In this document: piece after piece, positions 1 to 10,821 of the stretch
Layout: every line of letters begins with the position of its first letter
Position numbering within the stretch: position 1 is the first letter of the stretch
Source of the DNA: Phlegmacium glaucopus
Taxonomy: Eukaryota; Basidiomycota; Agaricomycetes; Agaricales; Cortinariaceae
DNA: 64,000 nt
NCBI GenBank assembly: GCA_015039465.1
Contig: MU130698.1
Location: 371,873-435,872 of the forward strand
Direction: 5' to 3'
Position numbers and translations under genes: made by a program
The notes under the pieces: model-generated
Databases searched by the model: none
The model's input: the letters and a program-made list of their open reading frames with translations, nothing else
What the model was told of the DNA's origin: nothing

Positions 1-226
1 GTCATGATCGGCTCTGGAAGTATTGGGCCCCAACCGATTTTACCTATTGTGCTTACTCCACCGTCAAGTATCTTGGGCACCGATGTTGAGTCTAATGCAG
101 AATATAATGCCGAAAACAACCAGACCTCCACCACTGCGGCCCCTACAGCGGCCCCTACGGCTCACAGCGGTGCTAGATATAGACTGGAATTTGGTCACTT
201 TGTTGAACTCCTCCCCATGTGGATTG

Positions 227-632
227 TCCTGCTTGTTTCTTTCATCGCTGGTAGTTGAGTTTGCTTTCGTTCTTCTCGATCCTGGTGATCACCTTCCTCT
301 TATTCGGCCATCAAGCTATTTTTTCTACGTTCTTTACCATGAGATCGTCGACACTCTATCACATACACGACTGTGACTACATTATACACTCTATGAATAT
401 AACATGGCCGAAAGCATTGGTATGTCTAAAAGAAAGACGACATCTTCCAGGTAATCAAGCGGATGGGGGTATGGTTCCTTTGATCAAAGTAGCAACGCGC
501 ACATTCGTTTCGTAATCTGACTAGCGATGCTTGCCAAAATTTCTCCCGTCGACGTCTTCTCCAGTATTGCCCATAGCTATCATAGCTCTCCCCCAGTATG
601 ACAGGGTTCACATACAGTGAAGACTTGGTCGA
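227..632 (+). repeat. Diverged copy of the DUF4238-gene 5' flank
   Basis: This stretch aligns by eye with about 18528-18870, the promoter, leader and first codons of the DUF4238 gene. Shared blocks include ATTCGGCCATCAAGCTATTT, the ACACTCTATCACAT segment and the GTAATCAAGCGGATG segment. The copy ends around the equivalent of the start codon and no DUF4238 coding exon follows, so it is a truncated duplicate. The short reading frames inside it (4-258, 23-376, 255-515) have no family resemblance and are probably not genes. Confidence 0.7.
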
Positions 633-1562
633 AAAAGTCACTACAGTACGATTTGAGAATAATATATGCCACAGTATAGTCTGCTTATTCTATAGAAGCG
701 ATACCCCACTGCGGAGCCTAGGATATTAATTGCTTTTGGACATGTCACAAGCATCAGCAAACTCCGATTTTTGTCATAGTGAGTTATAGCAAAATGTAGT
801 AAGATATAGCTTGGGTCCCTATCTCTGTAGTGCTTTATGAATGATCAGCTGACATTGGTGGTAATTTACCCTGGGTTACACAGGGTAATTCTTGTCCCAG
901 CCTTCATTGAGCTTCATCTGTAATCCTCCCGTTCCCAACCCATTCCATGCATATTATTGATACCTACAATCTGAGTTCATCAGTGTAAGCATCAGCACCC
1001 CAGCTGGGTCCACCAGGCCCACCTACATTGAATGTTCTTTGTATGATGATAATGTCATATAGACCTGGACTGTACAATTCTGCATGAAGCTAAAAAATGA
1101 GCACAAAAAGAACTTAGAAGTACAGTAATTTAGACTAATTTGAATTTTATTTCAAACATAATTCAGGTGTTTTTTTCTGAACCCAACTCTTGCATGGCTT
1201 GGTGCCTACTAAGTAGATTAAATAAGCTGTCAGGGCTCCTTGTGGCCTATACCTTAGGTTCAATATGTGTTACTTCAATATTGTCTGTGCAAACTTTGTG
1301 TGTTGAATGAATGAAGGAAGCAATTGACATTTGATTGTCATCATTATGTGATTATAGAAAATCAGCCATTGCTGCAGACAATTGTGGTTGTCAATACTCT
1401 CTGGCATCTAGACTGGGGTAAAAAGATGTTTCATTTTAAGCCTCCCAGCTACTAGTTGTTACTGGTAATTTACAGTATCTCCACAAAAGTCATTTTGGTA
1501 ATGTTGAAGAAACAAGAGGGAAAGAAACAGGTGAAAATTGATATGTATTTTTATCCTTTGAC
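633..1562. other. No gene seen
   Basis: AT-rich sequence without a supportable reading frame, RNA gene or recognisable repeat. It ends at the target site of the solo LTR (TTGAC, 1558-1562). Confidence 0.6.
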
Positions 1563-1975
1563 TGTTAGGGGACACCCGACTTTAACCCAAACCTCAACTC
1601 TAGAATCATACACCCCACCTTTCCGACGACCTCCGACCTTCCGTCCAACTCTGCTTCCATCACCGGTTGACTCCGGAATCCCGTAGTTCTGCTCCGACTC
1701 CGGCCCTCCGATTCACTCCGTCTTTTATTTCTATTTTTCATATCGCACCACTTCTTATTTAATTAATTAATTATTATCGTATCATTCCTTTATTTATTTT
1801 ATATCTCCGTTATGTCCATATTAGTACTTAAACACCCCCAGCCTAGCAGGGATCCCCATCCTTTCCTCTTTGGATCCCCTGCTAGGTAAGTCACTTGTAG
1901 ATATCTTTTCTGAAATATTATTAACTTTGGATCCCCTGCTAGCTTGACTAAGTCAGCGTCGCAGTTGCCCTAACA
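1563..1975 (+). mobile_element. Solo LTR of a Ty3/gypsy element (413 bp)
   Basis: It starts TGTTAGGG and ends CCCTAACA, a short inverted repeat with TG..CA ends. It is flanked by a perfect 5-bp direct duplication, TTGAC at 1558-1562 and 1976-1980. A same-length copy (7844-8256) closes the gypsy fragment downstream; the two differ at about 23 positions by eye, nearly all transitions. Because this copy has its own target duplication and no internal domain follows it, it is a solo LTR left by LTR-LTR recombination, not the 5' LTR of the downstream element. Confidence 0.9.
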
Positions 1976-3784
1976 TTGACCTTCTCTGGAGTGTTGTGAC
2001 CCAAACAATCGAGTTTAAAGATATTTGTGAAATCTTTATGCAAGTCCAATGAACAACTTTCATGGGCCTCTGGTATGCACATGCCATGCCAGTGTCATGT
2101 GTACATAAGCAGTGACATCGACATAAGACTTAAACAAAGACAAGATGTCTATCACTGACGTCCCAAGGAGAGAGACAGCGAAAGGGTACAAAAGATGAGT
2201 CTGCACAGATTCACATTCGTCCCTTCGCTCACTGTCTCTCCCAGGTATGATTCCCAGGTTTCATACTTCCTCGTAGTTTCCCTTCACTCACAGTTTCTCA
2301 CAGAGACTGATTTTGTAGTACCAGAGACTAGTTTATTCAACACCCACCCACCCACCCACTTCCTTCATCAGAAAAAGTCCACCCGTCTGGCATGTCTGGC
2401 AGGTCTGGCAGGTTTACTGCCAGAAATCCTCATCATCCCATTTTTCCTCAGAATTTTTTTCATAGCCACAATTATATGATTTATATCATAAATGCTCAGA
2501 ATTTACATTTCATCAGACATTGGTCAGACAGGTAACCTTATTGCTATAAAATGCTTCCCTCCAGAAAACACCAAGTTTGTTCAAACTCCGACACATGTGA
2601 CTTTGTTGATTGATGTTCAACATTCTCCGCCTTGGTCTCTTTATCTCTTACCATCATCATCTACCTCTGCCCCGCCGCATCTCACTATCATGACACACAA
2701 AGTAGTGTCGTCATGTTAACCACAAGAGCCCACAACTAGTTAGAAAGTGACTGGTACGTCTCTCAGCCTTTATATCATATTTGAACTCATCATCCACCAC
2801 AACTTGAACACTCAAGGTACCATGCAATGGTAAGGTGACTACCCCTACCACCACCACGGCAACTGTGATCATGACAAACCACAACGGCAGTGACCGGGAC
2901 CAGGATGGTGATTAGGACGGCAACATCGTCCCCAAATCATGAGGTAAGCTGTTGCTGCCTCTTGGTTTTCTCACACCCCACCCTCACACTGCACCCTGTC
3001 CAGCACAACCTCACCTCGAGTGTGATGTACCACCTTTGTTGCTAAATTCTAATCCACACAGACAATTGCAACCAGGGCATCAACAACACAGACAACAACG
3101 CCAGCATGGGGATGATAAATCACAATCAGGTATGTAGTAAACGTTCCCATTTGTTGCTGCAAGTCAATGCCTCTTTAACTACTAACTCGAAATTCCTTTC
3201 CTCCTTGCAGATCATGCATGATGATGCTGCTCCTGTTCTGCTCTCCGACGCTGGCAGTGCTGTGATGGTAAGTAATTGGGCTCCCCTTAGATTCCAACAC
3301 CCAGCTCACCATTCTCTGTCCCGATTGTAGTTATATATGCCACATTATGACGGTATGTTATTAGCCATGTACCTTGTCAGTCGCACACATCTCCCTATGT
3401 AAATTGTAATCAATATCTACTGTGCTAGTATAATGCATTTATTTGACATCACCCAAAAACTGTCCTGAAAACTGTATTCCCGGTGATGAAATGACAAGCT
3501 GACAAGCTTATGACACACCTGGGTCAGAAAATATTAATGTTGCCAGAAAACTTTCCAGTGTCAGAATCCATTTCTGGAGTGTGAAAGTTTTATGGCGTTG
3601 GGAGTGTCATTATGTCGCCATACCAAATATGGCAGTCTGGTGACGTCTGGTTCGTCTGGCGCCAGACGAGCCAGACGGATGGAGGTTTGCTGATGTTCCT
3701 TCTATCATGTATCTTTGCTAGTACCAGCTGTACCTAGTTAGAGATATAAAAGACCTTAGACCGGTTTGGTGGCTCTTAGTGCTC
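1976..3784. other. No gene seen; GTCTGGC-rich flanks
   Basis: Short open frames only, none with recognisable family features. GTCTGGC/GCCAGAC runs at about 2388-2412 and 3640-3680 face each other, suggesting an old inverted-repeat element, but no target duplication was found. A few GT-AG-like spacings (for example around 3125-3210) do not join into a convincing protein. Confidence 0.45.
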
Positions 3785-4266
3785 ATTTTCTTTTGGTGGC
3801 AACACCCTTAAGTTGCATACACCCCTTGAGTGTTTGTTTGACTAAACTTCACTAAAGGGGATCGCCGTGATCGTTGGACTTCTGGAAAGAAAGGTTCTAG
3901 TTGTTGCGCAATTCCTGAAAGGTAGGAAGCAACTGATTTAGGGTTGATGTGGTGGGACATGTAGACAGTGAAGAAAGACAGGGTTTTGGGTGATGGATCT
4001 ACGGGCATACTGTGGATCTGGACAAATGTTAAATAAGAGTTTAATGTGGAATTGTATGATTTTAGAGTTGTCATGTCAATTGCTTGACCAAGGGCAATGG
4101 CTTGTTCTTGGAGGAGCTGGTCTCTAGACCAGGCAACATGCTGGGGCTGTCTAGATGGGATCGTGGAAGAGATCATACTGCTGACCCCACCAGGCCAGGG
4201 GGATGGAAAGTGAAGAATCTAAGAGCCAGTTCATGGAAGAGAGCTACTGAGAATTTAACTTGTGAC
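3785..4266 (-). pseudogene. Tyrosine-recombinase fragment of a DIRS-like retroelement
   Basis: Minus-strand remnant of the N-terminal SAM-like domain of a transposon-type tyrosine recombinase; recognisable strings are TLKSYNSTLNSYLTF, SPKTLSFFTVYMSHHI and SVASYLSGIAQQLEPFF. After a one-base frameshift near 3815 it runs on through a TLKGC..KGVATKRK segment to a stop near 3787. The C-terminal catalytic R-H-R-Y region is absent, so it cannot be active. Upstream on the minus strand the reading continues (with frame breaks) to the 8-bp site CTTGTGAC at 4259-4266 and resumes in the RNase H fragment at 10822-11314, so both are pieces of one element split by the hAT insertion. Confidence 0.7.
4259..4266. 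repeat. Target-site duplication CTTGTGAC (left)
   Basis: Eight-base direct repeat identical to 10822-10829, immediately outside the TIR that starts TAGTGTTTGGAAGTC at 4267. Eight-base duplications are the hAT hallmark. The site lies in the coding sequence of the tyrosine-recombinase retroelement, whose RNase H and recombinase parts it separates. Confidence 0.9.
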
Positions 4267-4399
4267 TAGTGTTTGGAAGTCCAGTTGCAGGACTGGAAAA
4301 AGACTGCAAAAAGACCAGACCAGCAGTCCGGTTTTTTGGTTTTTGAAAAGCAAAGACTGGAAAAAGACTGGTCTTCAGTCCTAGGACCGGTCTGAACCA

Positions 4400-5479
4400 A
4401 TGGTTTTGTAGCCCTTATTTTTCCCTTTCGAATGACATAAAGACCATATTTATTGGTCAAATATTCACTGAGAAAAAAATAAAACAGTAAAAATGTACAC
4501 AAAATAGTAGGAAACAAATAATATCATCATAAAATTGTCAATTCCTAACGGAATTTAACGTTCTTGGGCTTATTCTAAAGATATAGATCATATCTACATA
4601 TTTGTCTGATGTTATATATGAAGATATGACCAGTATCGTGCACCAATACTGATTGGTAGCATGAGAAGAAAACTTAAAAGTTGCCATCATGAAAATAAGC
4701 GGACTTTGAATTCACTTACCTATTTTGGAAGCAGCCCTGAATTGTGTTCCTGGTCAATAAAATCATTCATTCAACATTATCATCCTCATTGCTCATCATA
4801 TTCGCAATGTCTCACACTATGCTGTCTATCATTTACACTATCAACATGCTTCTAAACATCTACCATCTGTTTGTTCCTTGGCTAGCTATTCAACAAAGCG
4901 ATCAATCTACTATTTGCATCAGTCATCAGCTCGCATTTGATCGTATCTTTGGTCCATCATTTCAAGAACACCTCTTTATGGACGCATCAGCTACATCTCT
5001 CATTATGTAAAAGGCTTTGTCATTGTTGTGGCTATGGACCCACAAGTCTTCCCCTCAGCTATCTACCTTGCCATACCTTGCCCCTGGATCGCACTCAGTC
5101 CCCTATCCTCAATTATCTACCTCTTATCTTATCATTCACTGCCAAAACCATCATTCACATGGTACATGAAGCCTTCCCACCCTCTTTATGACAACTTAGG
5201 AAGTCCAGGAGGATCATGACTAAGCAGGAATTGCAGATGAATCAGCAGCAGAGGATTATTCTCACAGTGTGTCAAGTGCTATCAAGGCTGCGCAACATGG
5301 GATCATGGGCAAGTAGTATTTTATCGGGAACAAGGCTGCGCCTTTCAAGTGTTGACTCAGGACCTTTCACATTTTTGACATGACCACATGCCTATGGAGT
5401 TGATATATTTTTGCTATTGGACTATTGTTAAGTCTAAACAAGGGGATAACGTCGGAGTAACTCCAGATTGGATGGAATG
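4400..5479. other. Unassigned interior of the hAT element
   Basis: Only short frames, such as 4744-5010 with a hydrophobic N-terminus, and no recognised domain. No hAT transposase motifs (BED finger, RW-type core, dimerisation region) were found in any frame. Confidence 0.4.
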
Positions 5480-7843
5480 GTGATGTACCTGCAGTGGGAT
5501 CAGACCGCAAGTAGTAAAGTAGTTTGTGGGGTTAATGTAGATTTCCTCGATAGAGTTTTAGAAGAGTTCGCAATATTGAACCCCGTAAAAGTTGCTGGAG
5601 TAGCGGAATGGCCAATTCCGACAAACAAAAAGGAAGTCCAGTCATTTCTAGGCTTTACCAACTTTTACCGAAGGTTCATCCAAGACTTTTCTCATCACAC
5701 CCATCCCTTGTTTGATCTCACTAAAAGTGACGTTAAATGGAGATGGAATATGGAAGAGCAGTTGGCGTTTGATTCTCTCAAAAACCATCACTTCAACCCC
5801 GATTCTAGCCTCTCTGGACAACTCCAGGCCATTTCGCATCGAAGCAGACAGTTCCGACTTTGCAACCGGAGCCGTACTCTCCCAACAATCCCTCAATAAT
5901 GAGAAATGGCACCCAGTCGCGTTCCTGTCTAAATCCTTGTCTCCGGTCGAGTGGAACTACGAGATCCACGACAAAGAGATGCTAGCAATCATCCGAGCCC
6001 TAGAAGAGTGGAGACACTTCTTCGAAGGAGTGGAACACAACTGCGAGATCTGGACTGATCACAAGAACTTGGAATACTTCATGACAGCCAAAAAGCTCAA
6101 TTGGAGACAAGCCCGTTGGTCATTGTTCCTAGCCCGGTTTGATTTCCTCATGCACCACAGACCAGGCAAAAGCATGGGAAAACCGGATGCCTTGTCCAGA
6201 CGAGCGGATCATGGAACCGGAACTGGTGACAATGACAACATCACACTCCTAACTCCAGGCTTTTTCGCGATTCGGGCCTTAGAAGGACTGGAAGTCATAG
6301 GAGAAGAACGAGACATCTTGAAAGACATCCGGAAGGGCACCCGGGAAGGTGTAAAAGAAGAGGCCATAGCTAAAGTGGTAAAGGAGTTGAAAACCACTCA
6401 CACACAATCCGTCCGATGGGCAGAATGGTCTCATGACAACGACATCCTCTCCTTCCAAGGAAAAATCTACGTTCCGGACATGTTTGACTTGCAAAGACAG
6501 ATTGTATCCCTCTGCCATGACACCCTAATTGCTGGGCATCTGGGGAGATGGAAGACCCTTGAACTCGTATCCCGAAACTATTGGTGGCCACAGATGTCCC
6601 AATATATTGGAAAATATGCCTCAACCTGTGACCTGTGTCTTCAGACTAAGGCTCAAAGACACCACCCAGTCAGTGAACTCCATCCCCTCCCGATTCTGAA
6701 CGCTCCATGGGACACAATCAGTGTGGACTTCATAGTGGAACTTCCAGAGTCTTCAGGATACGACTCGGTAATGGTAGTAGTTGATTCGGTCACCAAACGA
6801 GCTCATTTTGCACCAACCCTTACTACCACCTCCGTGTCCGGAACTGCCAGCCTTTATATCCAACATGTCTGGAAACATCATGGACTACCCTGGACAGTGG
6901 TATCAGACAGAGGACCACAGTTCGTAGCGGAATTCACGTGTGAGCTCTACCGGATCCTTGGAATTAAGTTAGCAGCCACTACCGCCTATCATCCGCAAGG
7001 AGACGGCCAGATGGAACGAGTAAATCAGGAACTGGAACAGTATCTCTGACTCTTTACAAACCAGCGACAAACCAATTGGGCTGAACTCCTTCCCCTTGCG
7101 GAATTCCAGTACAATAATCATGTCCACTCCGCCACACAGCACCTACCTTTCCTCCTAGACTCCGGATGAATCCCCCGAATGGGTTTTGAACCGAACCAAC
7201 CGGAATCCCAAATGGAGTCCGTTAATGAATTCACAGAACAAATGCGGAACACCCTAGATGAAGTGAAAGCAGCACTGGTCAAGTCTAAAGACAACATGGC
7301 AAGATATTATAATCAGAAAAGGACTTTGGCACTGGAATACAAACTGGGAGACAAAGTATACCTGGATGCCAGCGACATACAAACAACGAGACCATCCAGG
7401 AAATTGTCCCATCGGCACCTAGGCCCCTTTCCGATTGAAGAACGAGTCGGCAACAACGCTTACCAACTCCAACTTCCCTTGTCCATGAAATGACTCCATC
7501 CGGTCTTCAACATGGTCAAACTGAACCCAGCCCCGATAGACCCGATCCCTGGAAGACACATTCTGACTCCTCCACTTCCGTAAATTATTGATGGAGAAGA
7601 GGAATGGGTCGTCAAGGAAATCCTCGACAGCAGAGTTATAAACAGGAGGTTCTGATACCTCGTGAAGTGGCAAGACTTTGGAATTGAACATAACACCTGG
7701 GAGCCTCAGGAAAACATACACGCCCCCAAATTAGTCACGGAATTCCACAAGGAGTACCCCAGAGCTCCTAAGCACATCAGGATGGCCAAATTCGAACAGT
7801 TTCCTTTCGTGCCGGGATGTCACCTACCGAAGGGGGGGATGGA
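5480..7843 (+). pseudogene. Chromovirus (Ty3/gypsy) pol remnant: RT end, RNase H, integrase, chromodomain
   Basis: The coding remnant begins in the C-terminal part of reverse transcriptase (PVKVAGVAEWP, SFLGFTNFYRRFIQDF), so gag, protease and most of RT are missing. A frameshift near 5790 leads into RNase H (PFRIEADSSDFATGAVL; YEIHDKEMLAIIRALEEW; PDALSR). Integrase follows, with a zinc-finger region (AGHLGRWKTLELVSRNYWWP.. CDLC), catalytic Asp in DTISVDFIVELP, second Asp in VVSDRGPQFVAEF and Glu in QMERVNQELEQYL. A C-terminal chromodomain (EEWVVKEILDSR.. YLVKWQ) marks a chromovirus. In-frame stops at 7047, 7167, 7491 and 7653 are TGA where relatives carry CGA; a TAA lies at 7581. A polypurine tract (about 7829-7843) abuts the 3' LTR. 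Inactive. Confidence 0.9.
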
Positions 7844-8256
7844 TGTTAGGGGACACCCGACTTTAACCCAAACCTCAACTTTAGAATCATACACCCCGCT
7901 TTTCCGACGACCTCCAACCTTCCATCCAACTCCACTTCTGTCACCGGTTTACCCCAGAACCCTGTAGTTCTGCTCCGACTCCGATCCTCCAATTCACTCC
8001 ATCTTTTATTTCTATTTTTCATATCACACCACTTCTTATTTAATTAATTAATTATTATCATATCATTCCTTTATTTATTTTATATCTCTGTTATGTCCAT
8101 ATTAGTACTTAAACACCCCCAGCCTAGCAGGGATCCCCATCCTTTCCTCTTTGGATCCCCTGCTAGGTAAGTCACTTGTAGATATCTTTTCTGAAATATT
8201 ATTAACTTTGGATCTCCTGCTAGCTTGACTAAGTCAGCGTTGCAGTTGCCCTAACA
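7844..8256 (+). mobile_element. 3' LTR of the truncated chromovirus (413 bp)
   Basis: TGTTAGGG..CCCTAACA, the same length as the solo LTR at 1563-1975 and directly preceded by a purine-rich priming tract (AGGGGGGGATGGA). Relative to that copy it has lost about ten CpG dinucleotides to TpG or CpA. No matching 5' LTR lies upstream; the element is 5'-truncated near 5480. Confidence 0.9.
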
Positions 8257-8261
8257 CAAAG

Positions 8262-8955
8262 TATGCAAAGTAGCTTAAAGAATGAGACTATTGACTTAGA
8301 ATGTTGCTACAAAGTTTATGGGATCAAAACTCTGGCCGTCTCTTGTTCACTATGCCTCCTACTTACTATGGATACTTAATACAAGAGTTGTAAACTAACC
8401 AGGTGCGGATATGCAAAACAGTAATGTAAAATTGAGCTAAAGTGAAGTCACATTGACCCAGTAGTTTGGTAACAAAGGAATAGGAGACAAAGTAAAAATA
8501 AAGGTGATGAGTAAGGAGGTCAGTTGAATGACCTCCTGTTTCGAAAGAATGATAAAATATATATATGGAAAGATGAAATAAAGTCAATGCAAAACAACAC
8601 GGACCATAATAAAACCAATGCAAAGGATGCACGGAGAGGTAAGGAATGCGTATGTGAACCGTGAAAGACCACGAGATTAGATAGTGGCTGTGCAAAGATG
8701 TGGCTGCAAAGGAGTGTATATGGCTAAGTCCACTGTGGCTAGTGAGAGCTGTAGATATGTTGAAGTATGAAGTGTGAAGAGGAATGAGGGTGCTTTGGAT
8801 AGTTATGAGGGTTGTAGAGGTGATGTGCGAGACCTGTGTGAAGAGTAGGTGATATTGTAGGACATGTGAATGATAGTGCAAGGGTTACTGACAACTGCGG
8901 CCGAGAGCGCAAGTGATAAAGGTAACCGCGAGGTATCTGTGAGTGTCTGCAAAGT
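8262..8955. other. Unassigned; long low-complexity minus frame
   Basis: Contains a 171-codon minus-strand open frame (8366-8881) rich in His, Ser, Tyr and Leu without recognisable domain. It lies between TE insertions inside the hAT element and is probably transposon-derived non-coding sequence. Confidence 0.35.
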
Positions 8956-9536
8956 TGTTAAATTGCAAAAATAACCTGTTTACAAACCTAAAGGTTATAT
9001 GGATTCTATTAATGGAACCGGAACAAGTAACAGAAAGGACTTTGGCCTCAGCATATGTGCTGGGCCACCCAGCTCCTACAATGTCCTGATTTCGGAACTG
9101 GAAGAGAACAGAAAGATGGAAGACCTCAGTGACTTAGAGGATGAACAAGAGGAGGAAACTAAGTTGATATTCGAACTGAGGAATACATACAAGTTCAGGT
9201 ACTTAAATAATAAAAGGAATAGCATCCAAAATATAAAAGATAAATATAAAGTGCTGTGTTCTGCTCCCGGAAAGTCCTGCATTCTTGGGTGAATAATCCA
9301 TAGCAGGTGTGCTGACTGATAATGGGAAAGTGATGACAAAGAAATAGTTGTTATGGCAAAGGTGTGGTAATGGGTTTGGAGTATCGTCGGAAGAGCTGGA
9401 ATGATATGGAGAAGTCTTGGAGTTGGACATAGGAGGAGTAGATCTGGAAACAAGGGAAGGCACTGGAACAGAGTATGGAGTACCGGAGACAACTCCAACA
9501 GAGCTGGACCAGAGTCACGTATAATGGAATGTAACA
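8956..9536 (-). mobile_element. LTR copy 1 of the TGTTACATT family (degraded)
   Basis: On the minus strand it starts TGTTACATTCC and shares the whole length of the copies at 10091-10664 and 35398-35977. The distal end is degraded and set here at TGTTA (8956). Flanking pentamers (AAAGT, ACTAT) do not match, so a solo-LTR origin cannot be shown for this copy. It contains fragments of a reading frame also present in the other copies (..SVSTPAMDYSP..). Confidence 0.65.
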
Positions 9537-10090
9537 ACTATGTACACTGCCTTCTTTTCTCCTCTCTCACACTTTGACACTTTACAGATTTTTTTATTGT
9601 TCCTTCTTCTTTTCCATTGTTCTTTTCTTCTCGTAGCTGTCCTCTCTTTATCTTTCTTCCTTTGACAGTGCATACTTCTTTCTTTTTATTGTTCTACATA
9701 GCCTCATCCTTAGGGTATAAATACTGCTCTTTTGTACCAGGATAGGTAGTTCCTTCCAATTCATTCTTACTCCAACAGTCATCTTCTCAGTGGAATTCCA
9801 GTGAATTCCTCCCTCTAAGTTCGCTTTTTCAGTCCTTTACTGTCAACCTACTGTCAACTGCTATAGTCTTACTGAAGACTCTTTCTCATTCATCCTCATC
9901 CTCCTCATCTCTATTCTCACCCCCTACCTCTGTGTGTTACAAGTCAAGGTTACACCTTCCCTAAATGAACAACAGGAAGACTCTTGACCTAAAGACTGGT
10001 CCACCTCTCTGGTTGGTGTTATATAACAACACAAACAACAATTTATACTGGTATTTGTCAAAAGTCCAGTCCTGGACAGTCTTGGACCAG
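9537..10090. other. Pyrimidine-rich stretch with a TATA-like box
   Basis: C/T-rich sequence with GGGTATAAATACTGC at about 9714-9728, resembling a transposon promoter, followed by short unassigned sequence. From about 10060 it shows the hAT subterminal CCAGTCCTGGACAG repeats. Confidence 0.4.
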
Positions 10091-10664
10091 TGTTAAGTTT
10101 GAGAACTCTATTCCGGAGTATCGGACGGAGTTTGATCGGAACAGAACCATGGAACAGAAAAGGACTATAGCCTCAGCATATATGCTGTGCTACCCTAAAC
10201 CTTCACATCCTAATTTCAGAGTAAGAACGGAACAGAGTGGAACCAGAAGTTGTGGGAACTTAGAAGAAGAATAGGAGGAGGAAACTAAGTTGATATTTGA
10301 ACTGAGGAAAACATACAAGTTTCGAGTACTTAAATAATAAAAAGAATAGCATCCAAAATATAAAAGATAAATATAAAGTGCTGCGTTCTGCTCCCGGAAA
10401 GTCCTGCATTCTTGGGGTGAATAATCCATAGCTGGTGTGCTGACTGATAGTGGGAAAGTGATGACAAAGAAATAGTTGTTATCGCAAAGGTGTGGTAATG
10501 GGTTTGGAGTATCCTCAGAAGAGTCGGAATGATATGGAGAAGTCTCGGAGTTGGACGTAGGAGGAGTAGAACCAGAAACAAGGGAGAGTACTGGAACGGA
10601 GTACAGACTACCAGAAACAACTCCAACGGAGTTGGACCGGAGTAACATATAACAGAATGTAACA
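10091..10664 (-). mobile_element. Solo LTR, TGTTACATT family copy 2 (574 bp)
   Basis: Minus-strand LTR with TGTTACATT..ACTTAACA ends and a perfect 5-bp target duplication, ACCAG at 10086-10090 and 10665-10669. It sits in the subterminal repeat zone of the hAT element, so it inserted after the hAT element did. Confidence 0.88.
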
Positions 10665-10821
10665 ACCAGGACTGGTCCAGGACTGCAAAAAACCGATGTG
10701 GACTGGTCCCAATCGGTCCAGTCCAGTCTTTTGACCTCCTAGAAGCTTAGTGGACCGGTTGCAGTCCTGGTCCTGTCCAAAAATACCAAAAAACCAGACT
10801 GGACCAGACTTCCAAACACTA

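Larger units (their letters stand above)
4267..10821. mobile_element. hAT-type DNA element, 6.5 kb, with nested insertions
   Basis: The left end TAGTGTTTGGAAGTCCAG and the right end ..GACTTCCAAACACTA form a TIR of about 15 identical bases. Subterminal regions on both sides are packed with GGACTGG/CCAGTCC motifs (4285-4400, 10060-10090, 10670-10815). The exact 8-bp duplication CTTGTGAC flanks it. I recognise no hAT transposase inside, so it is either non-autonomous or has lost its gene. Most of its length is secondary insertion: a truncated chromovirus (about 5480-8256) and LTRs at 8956-9536 and 10091-10664. The rest (4400-5480, 8262-8955, 9537-10090) is unassigned. Confidence 0.85.

Noticed and set aside
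2388..3680. Inverted-repeat element bounded by GTCTGGC motifs
   Set aside because: The motifs are short and repeated, and flanking bases show no target duplication; evidence is too thin for a feature.
1563..8256. One full-length gypsy element between the two 413-bp LTRs
   Set aside because: The left LTR has its own 5-bp duplication, and the recombinase relic plus the hAT terminus with its 8-bp duplication lie between the two LTRs.
8366..8881. 171-codon minus-strand frame as a gene
   Set aside because: Low-complexity composition, no domain, no splice context, embedded among transposon fragments.
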